Shown one piece after another: positions 55,465-64,000 of a stretch of 64,000 nucleotides of DNA (its first letter is position 1; each line of letters opens with the position of its first letter). The DNA comes from Streptomyces sp. 71268 (GTDB lineage: Bacteria > Actinomycetota > Actinomycetes > Streptomycetales > Streptomycetaceae). The notes below the pieces were generated by a model that was given only the letters and a program-made list of their open reading frames with translations, did no database searches and had not been told where the DNA came from. The stretch covers positions 7,384,501 through 7,448,500 of the forward strand of contig NZ_CP114200.1 in the NCBI RefSeq assembly GCF_029392895.1. Direction: 5' to 3'. Made by a program: the position numbers and the translations under genes.

Positions 55465-55508
55465 TTTGCATTAGTGGACGCTAGTCCCTAGGCTCCAGCT
55501 AACGCAAA
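55465..55508. promoter_or_regulatory. Large palindrome between the MBL and amidase genes
   Basis: The ends TTTGCATTAG and CTAACGCAAA match in 9 of 10 inverted positions; the centre includes CTAGTCCCTAG. Such an arrangement is expected for a TetR-type operator and lies in the divergent promoter region. A partly similar stretch, CTAGACGCAA...GGCATTAAG, precedes the tetR gene (57321-57344). Confidence 0.5.
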
Positions 55509-55587
55509 TTTTCTGCTTTAAGTGGGAAGCGCAGACGCCCCACGGCCACCACCCACCCACCCGCCACCATCCCGACGAAGGGCACCC

Positions 55588-55797
55588 ATGAGCACTCCGG
55601 ACCTCACCGCGCGGGAGGCCGCCCACTGGGCGCACCGCGCGGGCCTCCCGCTGAACGGCGAGCGGCACGCCGTCGTCGCCACCACCGCGCAACACATCCA
55701 CGCCGTCGTCAGCACCCTGCGCGAACTCGACTTCGGCGAGACCCACCCCGCCGCCGTCTACACCGCCCTGCCGGAGGCCCCCGATGCGACCCTTTGA
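55588..55797 (+). CDS. AtzG/DUF4089-like small protein
   Basis: A 69-aa helical protein: [56 protein letters not shown]. This is the pattern of the GatC-like AtzG/DUF4089 proteins that accompany and may stabilise amidases. GAAGGG stands before ATG 55588. Its end overlaps the amidase start by 14 bp, which strengthens the link. Confidence 0.65.
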   Translation: MSTPDLTAREAAHWAHRAGLPLNGERHAVVATTAQHIHAVVSTLRELDFGETHPAAVYTALPEAPDATL

Positions 55798-57190
55798 GCT
55801 GACCCTCACCGAGGCGAGCGCCGCCCTCCGGAGCGGCGAGCTGTCCGCGACCGAGCTGACCGGTTCCGTACTGGAGCGGATCGAGGCCGTCGACGCGCGC
55901 GTGGGGGCGTACGTCACCGTCACCGACGAGGCGGCGCGCGCGGCGGCCGAACGCGCCGACGCCGAGCGGGCGGCCGGCCGCGACCGTGGCCCACTGCACG
56001 GCGTCCCCGGCGGCCTCAAGGACCTCATCGACGTCGCGGGGCTGCCGACGACGGCCAGTTCGCGGGCGCGCTCCGGACACGTGGCGTCCACCGACGCCGC
56101 CGTCACGGCCCGACTGCGCGCCGGCGGCGCGGTGCTGGTCGGCAAGACGCACACGCACGAGTTCGCCTACGGCCTGACGACCCCCCAGTCGCGTAACGCC
56201 ATCGACCAGGACCGGGTCGCCGGCGGATCGAGCGGCGGCTCGGCGGTCGCGGTCGCCGCCGGGGCGGCCACCTTCGCGCTCGGCACCGACACCGGCGGGT
56301 CGATCCGGGTGCCCGCGGCGCTCAACGGCCTCGTCGGACTCAAGCCGACCTACGGGCTGCTGCCGCGCTCCGGCGTCACCTCCCTGTCCTGGTCCCTGGA
56401 CCACGTTGGCCCCATCACCCGCACCGTGTCCGACGCGGCCCTGTTGCTCGCGGCCTTGGCCGGGCCCGACGCCGGCGACCCGGCCAGCCTGCCCGCCGGG
56501 TCCGCCGGCGACGTGCTGTCCGGCGGCGCGGACGGGGACGGGCTACGGGGCCTGCGCGTCGGCGTTCCGAGCACGTACTACTTCGAACGGGTCGACCCCG
56601 AGGTGGAGGCCGCGGTGCGCGCGGCCATCGCGCGGCTGCGGGATCTCGGCGCCGAACTCGTCGAGATCACCACCTTGATGGACCGCTACGTCCACGCCAT
56701 GCACTGGGGCCTGATGGTGCCGGAGGCGACCGCGTACCACGAGCAGACGCTGCGCGGCAGCCCGCAGTCGTACGGCCCGGACGTGCGGGTGCTCCTGGAG
56801 GCGGGGGAGCTGGTCTCGGCCGGCGACTACCTGCGCGCCCAGCGCGCCCGCACCCTGCTGCGCCGGGCCTGGGCGGGTGTGTACGAGCAGGTGGACGTGG
56901 TGGCCGCGCCCACCGTGCCGATGACCGCGGTCCCGGTGGACCAGCACGCCGTGCACTGGCCCGACGGCACGGTCGAGAGCGTCTCGGACGCCTACGTACG
57001 GCTGAGCGCCCCCGCCAACATCACCGGTATGCCGGCCCTGACGCTGCCGGTCGGCCGGGACGCGGCGGGCCTGCCCATCGGCATGCAGCTCATGGGCGCC
57101 CCGCTGGCCGACGCCACCGTGCTGCGCGCCGGCCGCGTCTATGAGGCGGCTCACGGCGTGCGCACGCTCCCCGGCGCGCTGGTCTCCTGA
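55784..57190 (+). CDS. Amidase-signature family hydrolase
   Basis: A 468-aa amidase. Catalytic triad elements of the family are visible: the Lys in [22 protein letters not shown], the cis-Ser in [19 protein letters not shown], and the nucleophile Ser in [15 protein letters not shown]. The whole N-terminal domain is typical ([15 protein letters not shown]...). Substrate not known; it could be a glutamyl-tRNA amidotransferase relative, but the lack of gatB and presence of the small AtzG-like partner suggest a catabolic amidase. It shares a promoter with the small gene before it, and a strong hairpin terminator follows. Confidence 0.93.
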   Translation: MRPFELTLTEASAALRSGELSATELTGSVLERIEAVDARVGAYVTVTDEAARAAAERADAERAAGRDRGPLHGVPGGLKDLIDVAGLPTTASSRARSGHVASTDAAVTARLRAGGAVLVGKTHTHEFAYGLTTPQSRNAIDQDRVAGGSSGGSAVAVAAGAATFALGTDTGGSIRVPAALNGLVGLKPTYGLLPRSGVTSLSWSLDHVGPITRTVSDAALLLAALAGPDAGDPASLPAGSAGDVLSGGADGDGLRGLRVGVPSTYYFERVDPEVEAAVRAAIARLRDLGAELVEITTLMDRYVHAMHWGLMVPEATAYHEQTLRGSPQSYGPDVRVLLEAGELVSAGDYLRAQRARTLLRRAWAGVYEQVDVVAAPTVPMTAVPVDQHAVHWPDGTVESVSDAYVRLSAPANITGMPALTLPVGRDAAGLPIGMQLMGAPLADATVLRAGRVYEAAHGVRTLPGALVS

Positions 57191-57208
57191 CCCGCGCGCC
57201 CCGCCATC

Positions 57209-57241
57209 GCCCCGTGGGCGCGGACCGCGCGCCCACGGGGC
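57209..57241 (+). terminator. Strong terminator hairpin after the amidase
   Basis: A perfect 14-bp stem GCCCCGTGGGCGCG / CGCGCCCACGGGGC with a 5-nt loop, 18 bp after the stop codon. Confidence 0.75.
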
Positions 57242-57353
57242 CGACCCGCGCTCGGCTCCGCATCCCGGCCCGCCGGGGTGCGCCGAGCGCGCGGCTGATT
57301 GGACGGCGGCCGGCGGCCGGCTAGACGCAACGATGTGGCATTAAGGTGGAGGC

Positions 57354-57926
57354 ATGAGCCCCAAGCCCATGGCGCGGCCCGGCGGGCGCAGCGCCCGCGT
57401 TCAGGCATCGGTGCACGCCGCCGTGCACGAGCTGGAAGCCGAACGGGGACGGGCCGCGCTCAGCGTTCCGGCCATCGCGGCCCGCGCGGGCGTCACCCCC
57501 TCCACCATCTACCGGCGCTGGGGTGACCTCCAGGAACTCCTGTCGGACGTCGCGGTGGAGCGGCTGCGCCCCGACGAGTCCCCGCTCGACCTCGGCGACG
57601 TGCGCGCCGACCTGACGGCCTGGGCCCGGCAGTTCCTTGAGGAGATGGCCTCGCCCACGGGTCGGGCGTACATCAGGGACGCGCTGCTCGGCGACCCGGA
57701 CGGCGGCAACGCGGGGCAGTGCTCGGCCTACGCCGCCACCCAGATCGAGGTCATCCTCGGGCGCGCGCGGGAGCGCGGCGAGGCCGTGCCCGACTGCGAG
57801 GCCGTCATCGACCGCCTGGTCGCCCCGATGATGTACCGCATCCTGTTCCGGCCGGGTCGGCTGACCGACGCGTACGCCGACCACCTCGTGCACGCCGCGC
57901 TCGGCCGGCCCGAACGGCTCGTCTAA
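57354..57926 (+). CDS. TetR family transcriptional regulator
   Basis: A 190-aa repressor starting at ATG 57354 after AGGTGGAGG. The DNA-binding domain is ARVQASVHAAVHELEAERGRAALSVPAIAARAGVTPSTIYRRWGDLQELLSDVAVERL, followed by a TetR_C-type ligand-binding part (LTAWARQFLEEMASPTGRAYIRDAL, VIDRLVAPMMYRILFRP). It follows the amidase operon on the same strand but after a terminator, and likely has its own promoter with a site related to the palindrome at 55465. Control of the amidase/MBL region is inferred. Confidence 0.92.
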   Translation: MSPKPMARPGGRSARVQASVHAAVHELEAERGRAALSVPAIAARAGVTPSTIYRRWGDLQELLSDVAVERLRPDESPLDLGDVRADLTAWARQFLEEMASPTGRAYIRDALLGDPDGGNAGQCSAYAATQIEVILGRARERGEAVPDCEAVIDRLVAPMMYRILFRPGRLTDAYADHLVHAALGRPERLV

Positions 57927-57969
57927 CGGCTCCCGTGGTCCCGCTCTACGCGGGCCGCTGCGCGAGGCG

Positions 57970-58371
57970 CTACGTCGCCGGGTCGAGCTTGCGGCGGAGG
58001 GTGGCGGCGAAGTCCTCGGCCGCCAGCAGCCTGGCCCGCAGCGTCTCGCAGCGCGCGTCGGCCACCTCGCGGTACGCGTCGAGCCGCTCACGCAGGCGCT
58101 CCCGCTCCTCGCCGGTGGGCCCGTCGTCGGCGACGGCCAGCCGGTCGGTGATCTCCAGCAGGTCCCGCATCTCCTCTAGGGAGAAGTCCAGCGGCTTCAT
58201 CCGGCGGATGACCATCAGACGTTCGACGTCGACCTCGGTGTAGAGCCGGAAGCCACCCTTGCTGCGGGCGGACGGTGTGACCAGGCCGACCTCTTCGTAG
58301 TGCCGGATGGTGCGCAGCGACAAACCGGTCCGCTCGGCGACCTCGCCGATCTGCATCCGCCGTTCCGTCAT
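57970..58371 (-). CDS. MerR family regulator (SulP-linked)
   Basis: A 133-aa regulator: MQIGEVAERTGLSLRTIRHYEEVGLVTPSARSKGGFRLYTEVDVERLMVIRRMKPLDFSLEEMRDLLEITDRL is the DNA-binding domain, and a coiled-coil helix (EERERLRERLDAYREVADARCETLRARLLAAEDFAATLRRKL) ends the protein. One Cys is present. It is divergent from a SulP transporter gene, a pairing common in Streptomyces. A semi-palindrome at 58491-58514 lies in the region between. Confidence 0.93.
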   Translation of the reverse strand: MTERRMQIGEVAERTGLSLRTIRHYEEVGLVTPSARSKGGFRLYTEVDVERLMVIRRMKPLDFSLEEMRDLLEITDRLAVADDGPTGEERERLRERLDAYREVADARCETLRARLLAAEDFAATLRRKLDPAT

Positions 58372-58490
58372 CGCAGCGTCTTCTCCCTGAGTGCTCTCCG
58401 TCGCCCGCCGGGCGGGAAGTACCCCAGCATACGGATCACCCGTGCCGCGCCGGCCCGCTGTGAGCCGCCGGCGGATCGTCGACGTCCGTA

Positions 58491-58514
58491 CTCTGCCCTC
58501 ACGTTAAGGTAGAG
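58491..58514. promoter_or_regulatory. Possible operator of the SulP-linked MerR
   Basis: CTCTGCCCT and AAGGTAGAG form a 9-bp inverted repeat with 7 matches around CACGTT, in the 427-bp divergent gap. The rest of the gap (58372-58798) is GC-rich and has no supported gene. Confidence 0.45.
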
Positions 58515-58798
58515 TTCGAGCGGCGCCGGGCGGGGCGCCACCCTCCCCGGGGACGGCCGCACCGCAGTCCGGCCAATCCCACAGATGGCACCCTGGAACG
58601 TCCGGGTGACGCTGCCCGACCCGCGGTCGACGGAGCCCGCCTCGCCTGTCCCGCGTACGGCACGCGCCGACGCCCCACCCCCCGAGGCACCCTTCCGCCG
58701 TCCCACCCGCTCCGTCCGCCCCGCCCGCTGAGCCGGGGCCGCACACGACGCGCACGCGCCCGCCGCCCGGGCGCGGGCGCCCGAACAGAAACGGTCGC

Positions 58799-60319
58799 AT
58801 GTCCTCACCGCTGTCTCCCGCCGCCGCGCTGCGCGCCCGCTTCCCCGGGGGCGTCGGCCGGCCGGACTGGCTCGCCTCGCCCAAGGTCTTCCGTACCGAG
58901 GTGCTGGCCGGCCTGGTGGTGGCCCTGGCGCTGATCCCCGAGGCCATCTCGTTCTCGATCATCGCCGACGTCGACCCCAGCGTCGGCCTCTTCGCGTCCT
59001 TCACGATGGCCGTGGTGATCTCCTTCGTCGGCGGGCGCAAGGCTATGATCTCCGCCGCCACCGGCGCGATCGCCCTGGTCATAGCCCCGCTCAACCGCGA
59101 GCACGGCTTCGGGTACCTGGTCGCCACCGTCATCCTCGGCGGACTCATCCAGATCGTGCTGGGCGCCCTGGGGGTGGCGAAACTGATGCGCTTCGTCCCC
59201 CGGAGCGTGATGGTCGGCTTCGTGAACGCCCTGGCCATCCTGGTCTTCATGGCGCAGGTGCCGGAGATGCACCACGTGCCCTGGCCGGTCTACCCGTTGA
59301 TCGTCGCGGGGCTGGCGTTGACGGTGCTCTTCCCGAGGGTCACCAGGGTGGTCCCGGCGCCGCTGGTGTCCATCGTCATCCTGACCGTGATCACCGTGGC
59401 CGCCGGCATCGCGGTGCCCACCGTCGGCGACAAGGGCGAGTTGCCGTCCTCGCTGCCGGTGCCGGGCCTGCCGGACGTGCCCTTCACGTGGGACACGCTG
59501 ACCACCATCGCCCCCTACGCCTTCGCCTTCGCGCTGGTGGGCCTCATGGAATCGCTGATGACGGCCAAGCTCGTGGACGACATCACCGACACCCACTCCG
59601 GCAAGACCCGCGAGTCCGTCGGCCAGGGCATCGCCAACATCGTCACCGGCTTCTTCGGCGGCATGGGCGGCTGCGCCATGATCGGCCAGACCATGATCAA
59701 CGTGAAGTCCTCGGGGGCCAGGACGCGGCTGTCCACGTTCCTGGCCGGTGCCTTCCTGATGGTGCTGTGCATCGTCTTCGGGCCGGTGGTCTCCGACATC
59801 CCGATGGCCGCACTGGTGGCCATCATGGTGCTGGTCGCCGTGGGCACCTTCGACTGGCACTCGGTCCACCCCGCGACGCTGCGGCGGATGCCGGTGGGGG
59901 AGACGCTGGTGATGGTGGTCACCGTGGGCTGCGTGGTGGCCACTCACAACCTGGCCGCCGGCGTCATCGTCGGCTCGCTCACCGCCATGGTGATCTTCGC
60001 CAGGCGGGTGGCGCACCTGGCCCAGGTCTCCGGCGTCCTCGGCCCGGACGGCGACCAGGTCGTCTACGCCGTCACCGGAGAGCTGTTCTTCGCCTCCTCC
60101 AACGACCTGGTCTTCCAGTTCGACTACGCCAACGACCCCGACGACGTGGTCATCGACCTCTCCGAGGCGCACATCTGGGACGCCTCGTCGGTGGCCGCGC
60201 TCGACGCCATCGAGCACAAGTACCGCCGGCGCGGCAAGCGGGTCACCATCGTCGGCCTCAACCAACCCAGCGCCGCCCTCCACGACAAGCTCGCCGGCCA
60301 GCTCACCGCCGGACACTGA
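58799..60319 (+). CDS. SulP family anion transporter
   Basis: A 506-aa SLC26/SulP protein. Residues 30-400 hold about 12-14 membrane helices: VFRTEVLAGLVVALALIPEAISFSIIADVDPSVGLFASF, the typical start, then GFVNALAILVFMAQVPEM, and NIVTGFFGGMGGCAMIGQTMINVKSSGARTRLSTFLAGAFL, a family signature. The C-terminal 90 residues are a STAS domain ending in VIDLSEAHIWDASSVAALDAIEHKYRRRGKRVTIVGLN, with the Ser expected for STAS. The transported anion (sulfate, bicarbonate or other) cannot be told. Divergent from the MerR gene that presumably controls it. Confidence 0.95.
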   Translation: MSSPLSPAAALRARFPGGVGRPDWLASPKVFRTEVLAGLVVALALIPEAISFSIIADVDPSVGLFASFTMAVVISFVGGRKAMISAATGAIALVIAPLNREHGFGYLVATVILGGLIQIVLGALGVAKLMRFVPRSVMVGFVNALAILVFMAQVPEMHHVPWPVYPLIVAGLALTVLFPRVTRVVPAPLVSIVILTVITVAAGIAVPTVGDKGELPSSLPVPGLPDVPFTWDTLTTIAPYAFAFALVGLMESLMTAKLVDDITDTHSGKTRESVGQGIANIVTGFFGGMGGCAMIGQTMINVKSSGARTRLSTFLAGAFLMVLCIVFGPVVSDIPMAALVAIMVLVAVGTFDWHSVHPATLRRMPVGETLVMVVTVGCVVATHNLAAGVIVGSLTAMVIFARRVAHLAQVSGVLGPDGDQVVYAVTGELFFASSNDLVFQFDYANDPDDVVIDLSEAHIWDASSVAALDAIEHKYRRRGKRVTIVGLNQPSAALHDKLAGQLTAGH

Positions 60320-60411
60320 GCCGACCACCGCATCCCGGGCCCGCGGGCGCCCGGCTCGCGCCCGGCCGGCGGTTGGGCCCGGGGGAGCGGAGACCACCTG
60401 GCGCTCGCGGG

Positions 60412-61236
60412 CTACCGGGAGACGGAAGCTTGGAAGTCCATCCGGTAGAAGACCGCCAGGTTCCGCATCCCGGTGAAGACCTTGGAGACCTTGGCCGTCA
60501 TACGAAAGCCCGTCGGCAGCCGGTCGTTGTCGAGGTCGAACGCGCTCATCGAGGACACGCAGCGCAGCCGGGAGTCGATGGCCTCCAACTCCTCGCAACT
60601 GTCGAAGCCCCAGTGCACGGTGGCCTTCGCCGCCTGCACCGCCTTGTTGAGCTTCTGCAGCTTCGTGCCGCGCCTGCTGAGGCCGTCGAAGACGAACTGG
60701 CCGCTCGGGAAGTGGTCGAGGACGCGCCGGACCAGGTCCTTGCCCTCGTCCTCCCTGAGGTACATGAACAGGCCCTCGGCCACCACGAGCACCGGCAGAT
60801 CGCCCTTGATCTCGGCGAGCCACATCGGGTCGGTCACGGACGAACCGATGGCCGTGTAGCCGTCGCGGTCCGGGAAGAGCTGCCCGCGCAACTCGATGAC
60901 CTCGGGGTAGTCCACGTCGAACCACCGCACCCCCGGGCCCGGGTCGATGCGGTACACCCGAGTGTCGAGGCCACAACCCAGGTGCAGGACCACGCACTCG
61001 GGATGGGCCGCCAGGAACTCACGCGCCCAGTCGTCCAGGCACCGGGCCCGCAGGGCGATCGCGGTGTCGTCGCCGCGCCGCAGGCCCACGGTGGAGAAGT
61101 CCACCTCGATTCGCTGGACGGCGTCGTACGCCATGGTGTCGTGCAGGATCGAGTCGGGGGACTGGGAGTCCAGCGCCCTGCCGTAGAGGGTGGGAAGCAG
61201 CGTGGCCTTCTCACCCGCGAGATTCACTTTCGTCAT
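60412..61236 (-). CDS. Class I SAM-dependent methyltransferase, LCMT/PpmS-like
   Basis: A 274-aa protein of the leucine-carboxyl-methyltransferase-like group often found in natural-product gene sets (TcmP-like). ATG 61236. Motifs: ECVVLHLGCGLDTRVYRIDPGPGVRWFDVDYPEVIELRGQLFP for SAM binding and the acidic motif, PVLVVAEGLFMYLREDEGKDLVRRVLDHFPSGQFVFDGLSRRG, and FRMTAKVSKVFTGMRNLAVFYRMDF. It probably acts on a small carboxylate. Convergent with the SulP gene. Confidence 0.92.
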   Translation of the reverse strand: MTKVNLAGEKATLLPTLYGRALDSQSPDSILHDTMAYDAVQRIEVDFSTVGLRRGDDTAIALRARCLDDWAREFLAAHPECVVLHLGCGLDTRVYRIDPGPGVRWFDVDYPEVIELRGQLFPDRDGYTAIGSSVTDPMWLAEIKGDLPVLVVAEGLFMYLREDEGKDLVRRVLDHFPSGQFVFDGLSRRGTKLQKLNKAVQAAKATVHWGFDSCEELEAIDSRLRCVSSMSAFDLDNDRLPTGFRMTAKVSKVFTGMRNLAVFYRMDFQASVSR

Positions 61237-61382
61237 GTATCTGACGCTACGCCCGACCGGCCACTCCCCGCGTGCTTCGCTCCGACCGTACCCCGTGCGA
61301 GTGAGGCCCGGTCGCGGTGCTGACCGGGCCCCGGTTCGGTGCGGTAGGGGCCGCCCCGCCGGGCGGGCGGGGCGGTGGACCG

Positions 61383-63365
61383 TCAGCGGAGGAACGTCGG
61401 GCGCGGGGGCCGTGGCGCGGTGTCGGGCCCGCGCCACGGTGTGGCGCCCGGCGCGGGCGTGGTGAAGTCGGCGTCGGTCAGCGCCGTGCCGACGACCGGA
61501 ATGGTGACCTTGCTGGCGGGCAGGTCCACCGTCGCCCGGGCGCCGGTGGCCGTCTCGAAGTACAGGTACTCGGCGGGCGTTCCGGCGAGCACGAGCCCGA
61601 TCCGGTGGCCGGGCTTGAGGACGTAGTCGTTCGGCAGGGTCTGCCAGCGGATCTGGTAGCCCTGGCCCGGCGTCAGCGGCTGCGGGTCGCTCGCGGAGGC
61701 GTGGTTCTGCGCGTCCAGCGAGCCGCGGGCGATGACGTGCACCGGGTGCTTGGCCGTCACGTTGACGGCCTTCTTGTAGCAGGCGTCATCGGCCGCCGTG
61801 CTCTCGCCGTGGCAACTCTCCTCGTCGATGAGCTGGACGCCGTCGTGCAGGTTGTTCTGCGGCTCGTTGCGCAGCACGTCGACACGCTCGTCGGTGCCGT
61901 AGTCGACCAGCAGCGCGGTGAGGTTGCTGGTGGGCCTGTCCAGCGCCAGCCTGATGTCCACGGACGGCGTGCCGGAGATCCGGGCCTGGCCGGTCAGCGG
62001 CTGGCTGACGTAGGCGAGTCGGCCAGGCTTGGCGGTCGTCGGGTCGGTGATCAGGTCGGCCTCGCTGGCCTTGACGTCGGTGAACGACTGGGAGCCGGTG
62101 CGCGCGGGGAGCAGCCCGAGCGAGCCGTCCGCACCCGGGTGGAGCGAGACCGACGAGGTGCGCGCCGGCCAGTCGTACTGTGTCGTCCAGGTGGTGGGCC
62201 CGGTCTGGAGGTCGACCCGCGGCTCGTTCATGATCCCGTTCTGGATGCCGTACAGCCAGTGGTCGAACCACCGGTGCAGGGTGTCCACCCACAGGTCCCG
62301 GCGTCCGGGGAAGTCGAAGGCGTCGGTGTGTCCGTACTGCCCGAGCCACAGCTTGCGCGGCACACCCTGCCGCTTCAACCCCTCCCACCAGTGGGTGAAC
62401 TGGTTGGGCCGCACGTTCTGGTCGTTGAGGGTGTGCACCACCAGCACGCTCGCCCTGACCCTGCCCACCTCGGGCGCCGGTTGCGCGACGTGGTTGCGCT
62501 CGTGCCAGTACGCGTTGTAGTTGCCGGTCGCGTCGTCCTCGCCGGCCTTCAGGTCGTCCCGTACCGCCTGGCACTTCGCGTCCGGGTCGGTGTCCAACTC
62601 GGTGGACAGGTACTGGCTGAACCCCTCCCAGTGCTTGGCGCCGCGCGAGCGGGTGATGTCGTACCAGGAGCTGACCGCCGAGATCGGCACGATCGTCTCC
62701 AGCCCCTCGACACCGGTGCCGGCCACGGCGTTGGCCAGCATGCCGTCGAAGGACTTGCCCACCATCCCGGCCTTGCCCGTCGACCAGTGGGCCCACGCCT
62801 CGCTGCCGTCGGCGCGAAAGGCCCGCGCCCGGCCGTTCAGCCACTCCACGGCCGCCTTGCTCGCCGCGACGTCACTGTCGCCACCCACCGTCAGACAACC
62901 GTCGGACTTCGCCGTGCCCGTCGTGTCCACCTGGACGACGGCGTAACCACGCGGCACGAAGTAGTTGTCGTAGTGCATCGGGAACGTGGTGGGCTCCCCT
63001 CGCCCGTCCCACGCCTTCTTCTCCGACTCGAAGCCGCGGCCGACCGTGTCGTTGTACGGACTCGACTCGATGATCGCGGGCACCCTGAGGCCCTGGTCGG
63101 TCTCCTTGGGGCGGATGACGTCCACGCCCGCGCGGTCCAGCCTGCCGTCCCGGTCGCTGTCGACGTCGAGCTGGACCATGAGGTGTTCGCGGACCGCGTC
63201 CCGGTAGGAGAACGCCGCCTGCGTCCGCCCGTCCGCCACCGTGATCGTGGGCCGTTCGGGTGGGTCGGTGCCGTCGGCGACGGCCGCGCCGACGGCGAGG
63301 GTGGCCAGGGACGCCGTCGCCGCGATCGCGGTGATCGCGCCCCGGCGCCATCGTGAGCTGAACAC
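61383..63365 (-). CDS. Exported X-Pro dipeptidyl-peptidase-like hydrolase (S15)
   Basis: A 660-aa secreted alpha/beta hydrolase of the S15/CocE superfamily. GTG 63365 follows AGGAGG. Signal peptide: basic start then ITAIAATASLATLAVGAAVADG. The nucleophile Ser is in AGMVGKSFDGML (GxSFxG, against GxSYxG in most members), the acid in VVHTLNDQNVRPNQ, and the His in LGQYGHTDAF. The C-terminal part is the jelly-roll domain with DYVLKPGHRIGLVLAGTP. X-Pro dipeptide cleavage is known for close relatives; other ester/amide substrates are possible. Confidence 0.92.
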   Translation of the reverse strand: MFSSRWRRGAITAIAATASLATLAVGAAVADGTDPPERPTITVADGRTQAAFSYRDAVREHLMVQLDVDSDRDGRLDRAGVDVIRPKETDQGLRVPAIIESSPYNDTVGRGFESEKKAWDGRGEPTTFPMHYDNYFVPRGYAVVQVDTTGTAKSDGCLTVGGDSDVAASKAAVEWLNGRARAFRADGSEAWAHWSTGKAGMVGKSFDGMLANAVAGTGVEGLETIVPISAVSSWYDITRSRGAKHWEGFSQYLSTELDTDPDAKCQAVRDDLKAGEDDATGNYNAYWHERNHVAQPAPEVGRVRASVLVVHTLNDQNVRPNQFTHWWEGLKRQGVPRKLWLGQYGHTDAFDFPGRRDLWVDTLHRWFDHWLYGIQNGIMNEPRVDLQTGPTTWTTQYDWPARTSSVSLHPGADGSLGLLPARTGSQSFTDVKASEADLITDPTTAKPGRLAYVSQPLTGQARISGTPSVDIRLALDRPTSNLTALLVDYGTDERVDVLRNEPQNNLHDGVQLIDEESCHGESTAADDACYKKAVNVTAKHPVHVIARGSLDAQNHASASDPQPLTPGQGYQIRWQTLPNDYVLKPGHRIGLVLAGTPAEYLYFETATGARATVDLPASKVTIPVVGTALTDADFTTPAPGATPWRGPDTAPRPPRPTFLR

Positions 63366-63616
63366 GCGGACCTCCTTGCTGCGGCAGTGCGTGCGCGCGT
63401 GGGAGAGGGATCATCCAGTCTGGGCAGGTGATCGTCCCGCCGCATCCTGGCGTCCGGCTAAAGCCCCGGGTACCGCCCAGCCACCGCGCGCGGGTGGGTG
63501 GGGCGCGGGTGAGGGCGTACGGAGCTGACGAGGCCGACCGGGCTGACCAGGCCGAACCGGGCGTGCGCGGGCCAGGGGAGGGGGCAGGCTGGGAGGGTCT
63601 ACCCGCCTTCCGCGCC

Positions 63617-64000
63617 TTACCCGCCTGCCGTACCCCGTCCGGCCGCCGGGGCGAACTCCCGCAGCGCCGCCTCCACGATGGCCTCCAGGCGCGCGTGGTG
63701 CGCCCCGCGCCAGTACACCCGACGGCAGGAGACGCACTGGGCGAAGACGTCGTAGGTGTGGCGCGTGCCGTGTTCGAGGTGCTGCCCGACGGACTCCTTG
63801 TCCGCCTCGGCCAGCAGCCCGTTACACGCGCTGCACCGGGTCCACGGCGCGAGATCGGGCGCGAACCGGCCCAGTACGTCCCGCAGTTGCTCGTCGGGCC
63901 GGTCGCTGTACACGTACGCGCCGGCCCACAGCTCGCGCCGCCGCAACAGGCCCCGGTCGCGCGAGAGCAGCCCCCGGCGCTCGCTCGCCGACCGGGTGGC
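63617..64000 (-). CDS. Mut7-C RNase-domain protein, C-terminal fragment
   Basis: The last 127 residues of a protein whose start lies after the window. They begin RSASERRGLLSRDRGLLRRRELWAGAYVYSDRP, typical of the nuclease core of Mut7-C (PIN-like fold), and continue with a zinc ribbon: RCSACNGLLAEADKE...FAQCVSCRRVYWRGAHHARLEAIV, with two CxxC pairs. Mut7-C proteins are predicted RNases; the biological target is not known. TTG 63946 could be an internal start, but upstream codons clearly belong to the same domain, so the gene continues. Confidence 0.85.
   Translation of the reverse strand, partial: ATRSASERRGLLSRDRGLLRRRELWAGAYVYSDRPDEQLRDVLGRFAPDLAPWTRCSACNGLLAEADKESVGQHLEHGTRHTYDVFAQCVSCRRVYWRGAHHARLEAIVEAALREFAPAAGRGTAGG

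Noticed and set aside
58805..60997. A 730-aa minus-strand frame across the SulP gene
   Set aside because: His/Asp/Gly-rich antisense shadow of a well-supported membrane transporter; no ribosome site.

Overview
The window is about 64 kb of very GC-rich DNA. Its codon usage, short coupled operons, GTG starts and gene families (STAS antagonist, CGNR, TerD, DUF3048, VanJ, SulP, MerR/TetR pairs) point to a Streptomyces or close relative. No tRNA, rRNA or CRISPR was seen.

Region 1 (1-3.8 kb): the end of a GH18 chitinase, a small conserved protein, a DUF4157 (eCIS-core) protein with an HELTH motif, then a divergent Old Yellow Enzyme/MerR pair sharing a MerR-type promoter.

Region 2 (3.9-31 kb): a contractile injection system (CIS) of the Streptomyces type. 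Left to right: a membrane-anchored Ig-like protein divergent from a LuxR-type regulator; a VWA-HYR-DUF11 protein; a DUF4255 cap protein; the AAA+ ATPase; sheath, tube and tail-assembly proteins; a disordered QR-motif protein; a second tube; a LysM baseplate protein; VgrG-like spike; PAAR tip; gp25; baseplate J; tail protein I; and a zinc-ribbon/transmembrane/discoidin protein resembling the membrane effector reported at the end of the S. coelicolor CIS locus. Between ATPase and sheath, on the opposite strand, lies a large polymorphic-toxin-like protein (1277 aa). Its C-terminal third, and the small gene behind it, are markedly lower in GC than everything around them, so this is the best candidate for an exchangeable CIS cargo and its immunity protein. 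An orphan antitoxin-like gene sits beside it. The ATPase and the membrane protein are each interrupted by a one-base indel in a C-rich stretch, which is either sequencing error or decay of the system.

Region 3 (31-42 kb): MerR regulator, methyltransferase, STAS antagonist, DUF3048 lipoprotein, a complete IS5-family element (35379-36268, CTAG target duplication) inserted immediately after the lipoprotein stop codon, ArsR-type regulator, sufS, CGNR protein, TerD, AAC(3)-family acetyltransferase, four-helix copper-storage protein, and an MmcQ/YjbR protein.

Region 4 (42.8-47.2 kb): a likely cell-envelope operon on the minus strand: D-Ala-D-Ala carboxypeptidase, VanJ-like protein (also with a homopolymer frameshift), OmpR-type response regulator and sensor kinase.

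Region 5 (47.4-64 kb): an oxidoreductase whose MerR regulator is a remnant, a ChW-repeat secreted protein, an XRE regulator divergent from a flavodoxin-fold quinone reductase, a Ser/Thr kinase, an MBL hydrolase divergent from an amidase operon plus TetR, a MerR/SulP transporter pair, an O-methyltransferase-like protein, an X-Pro dipeptidyl-peptidase-like exported hydrolase, and the C-terminal part of a Mut7-C protein.
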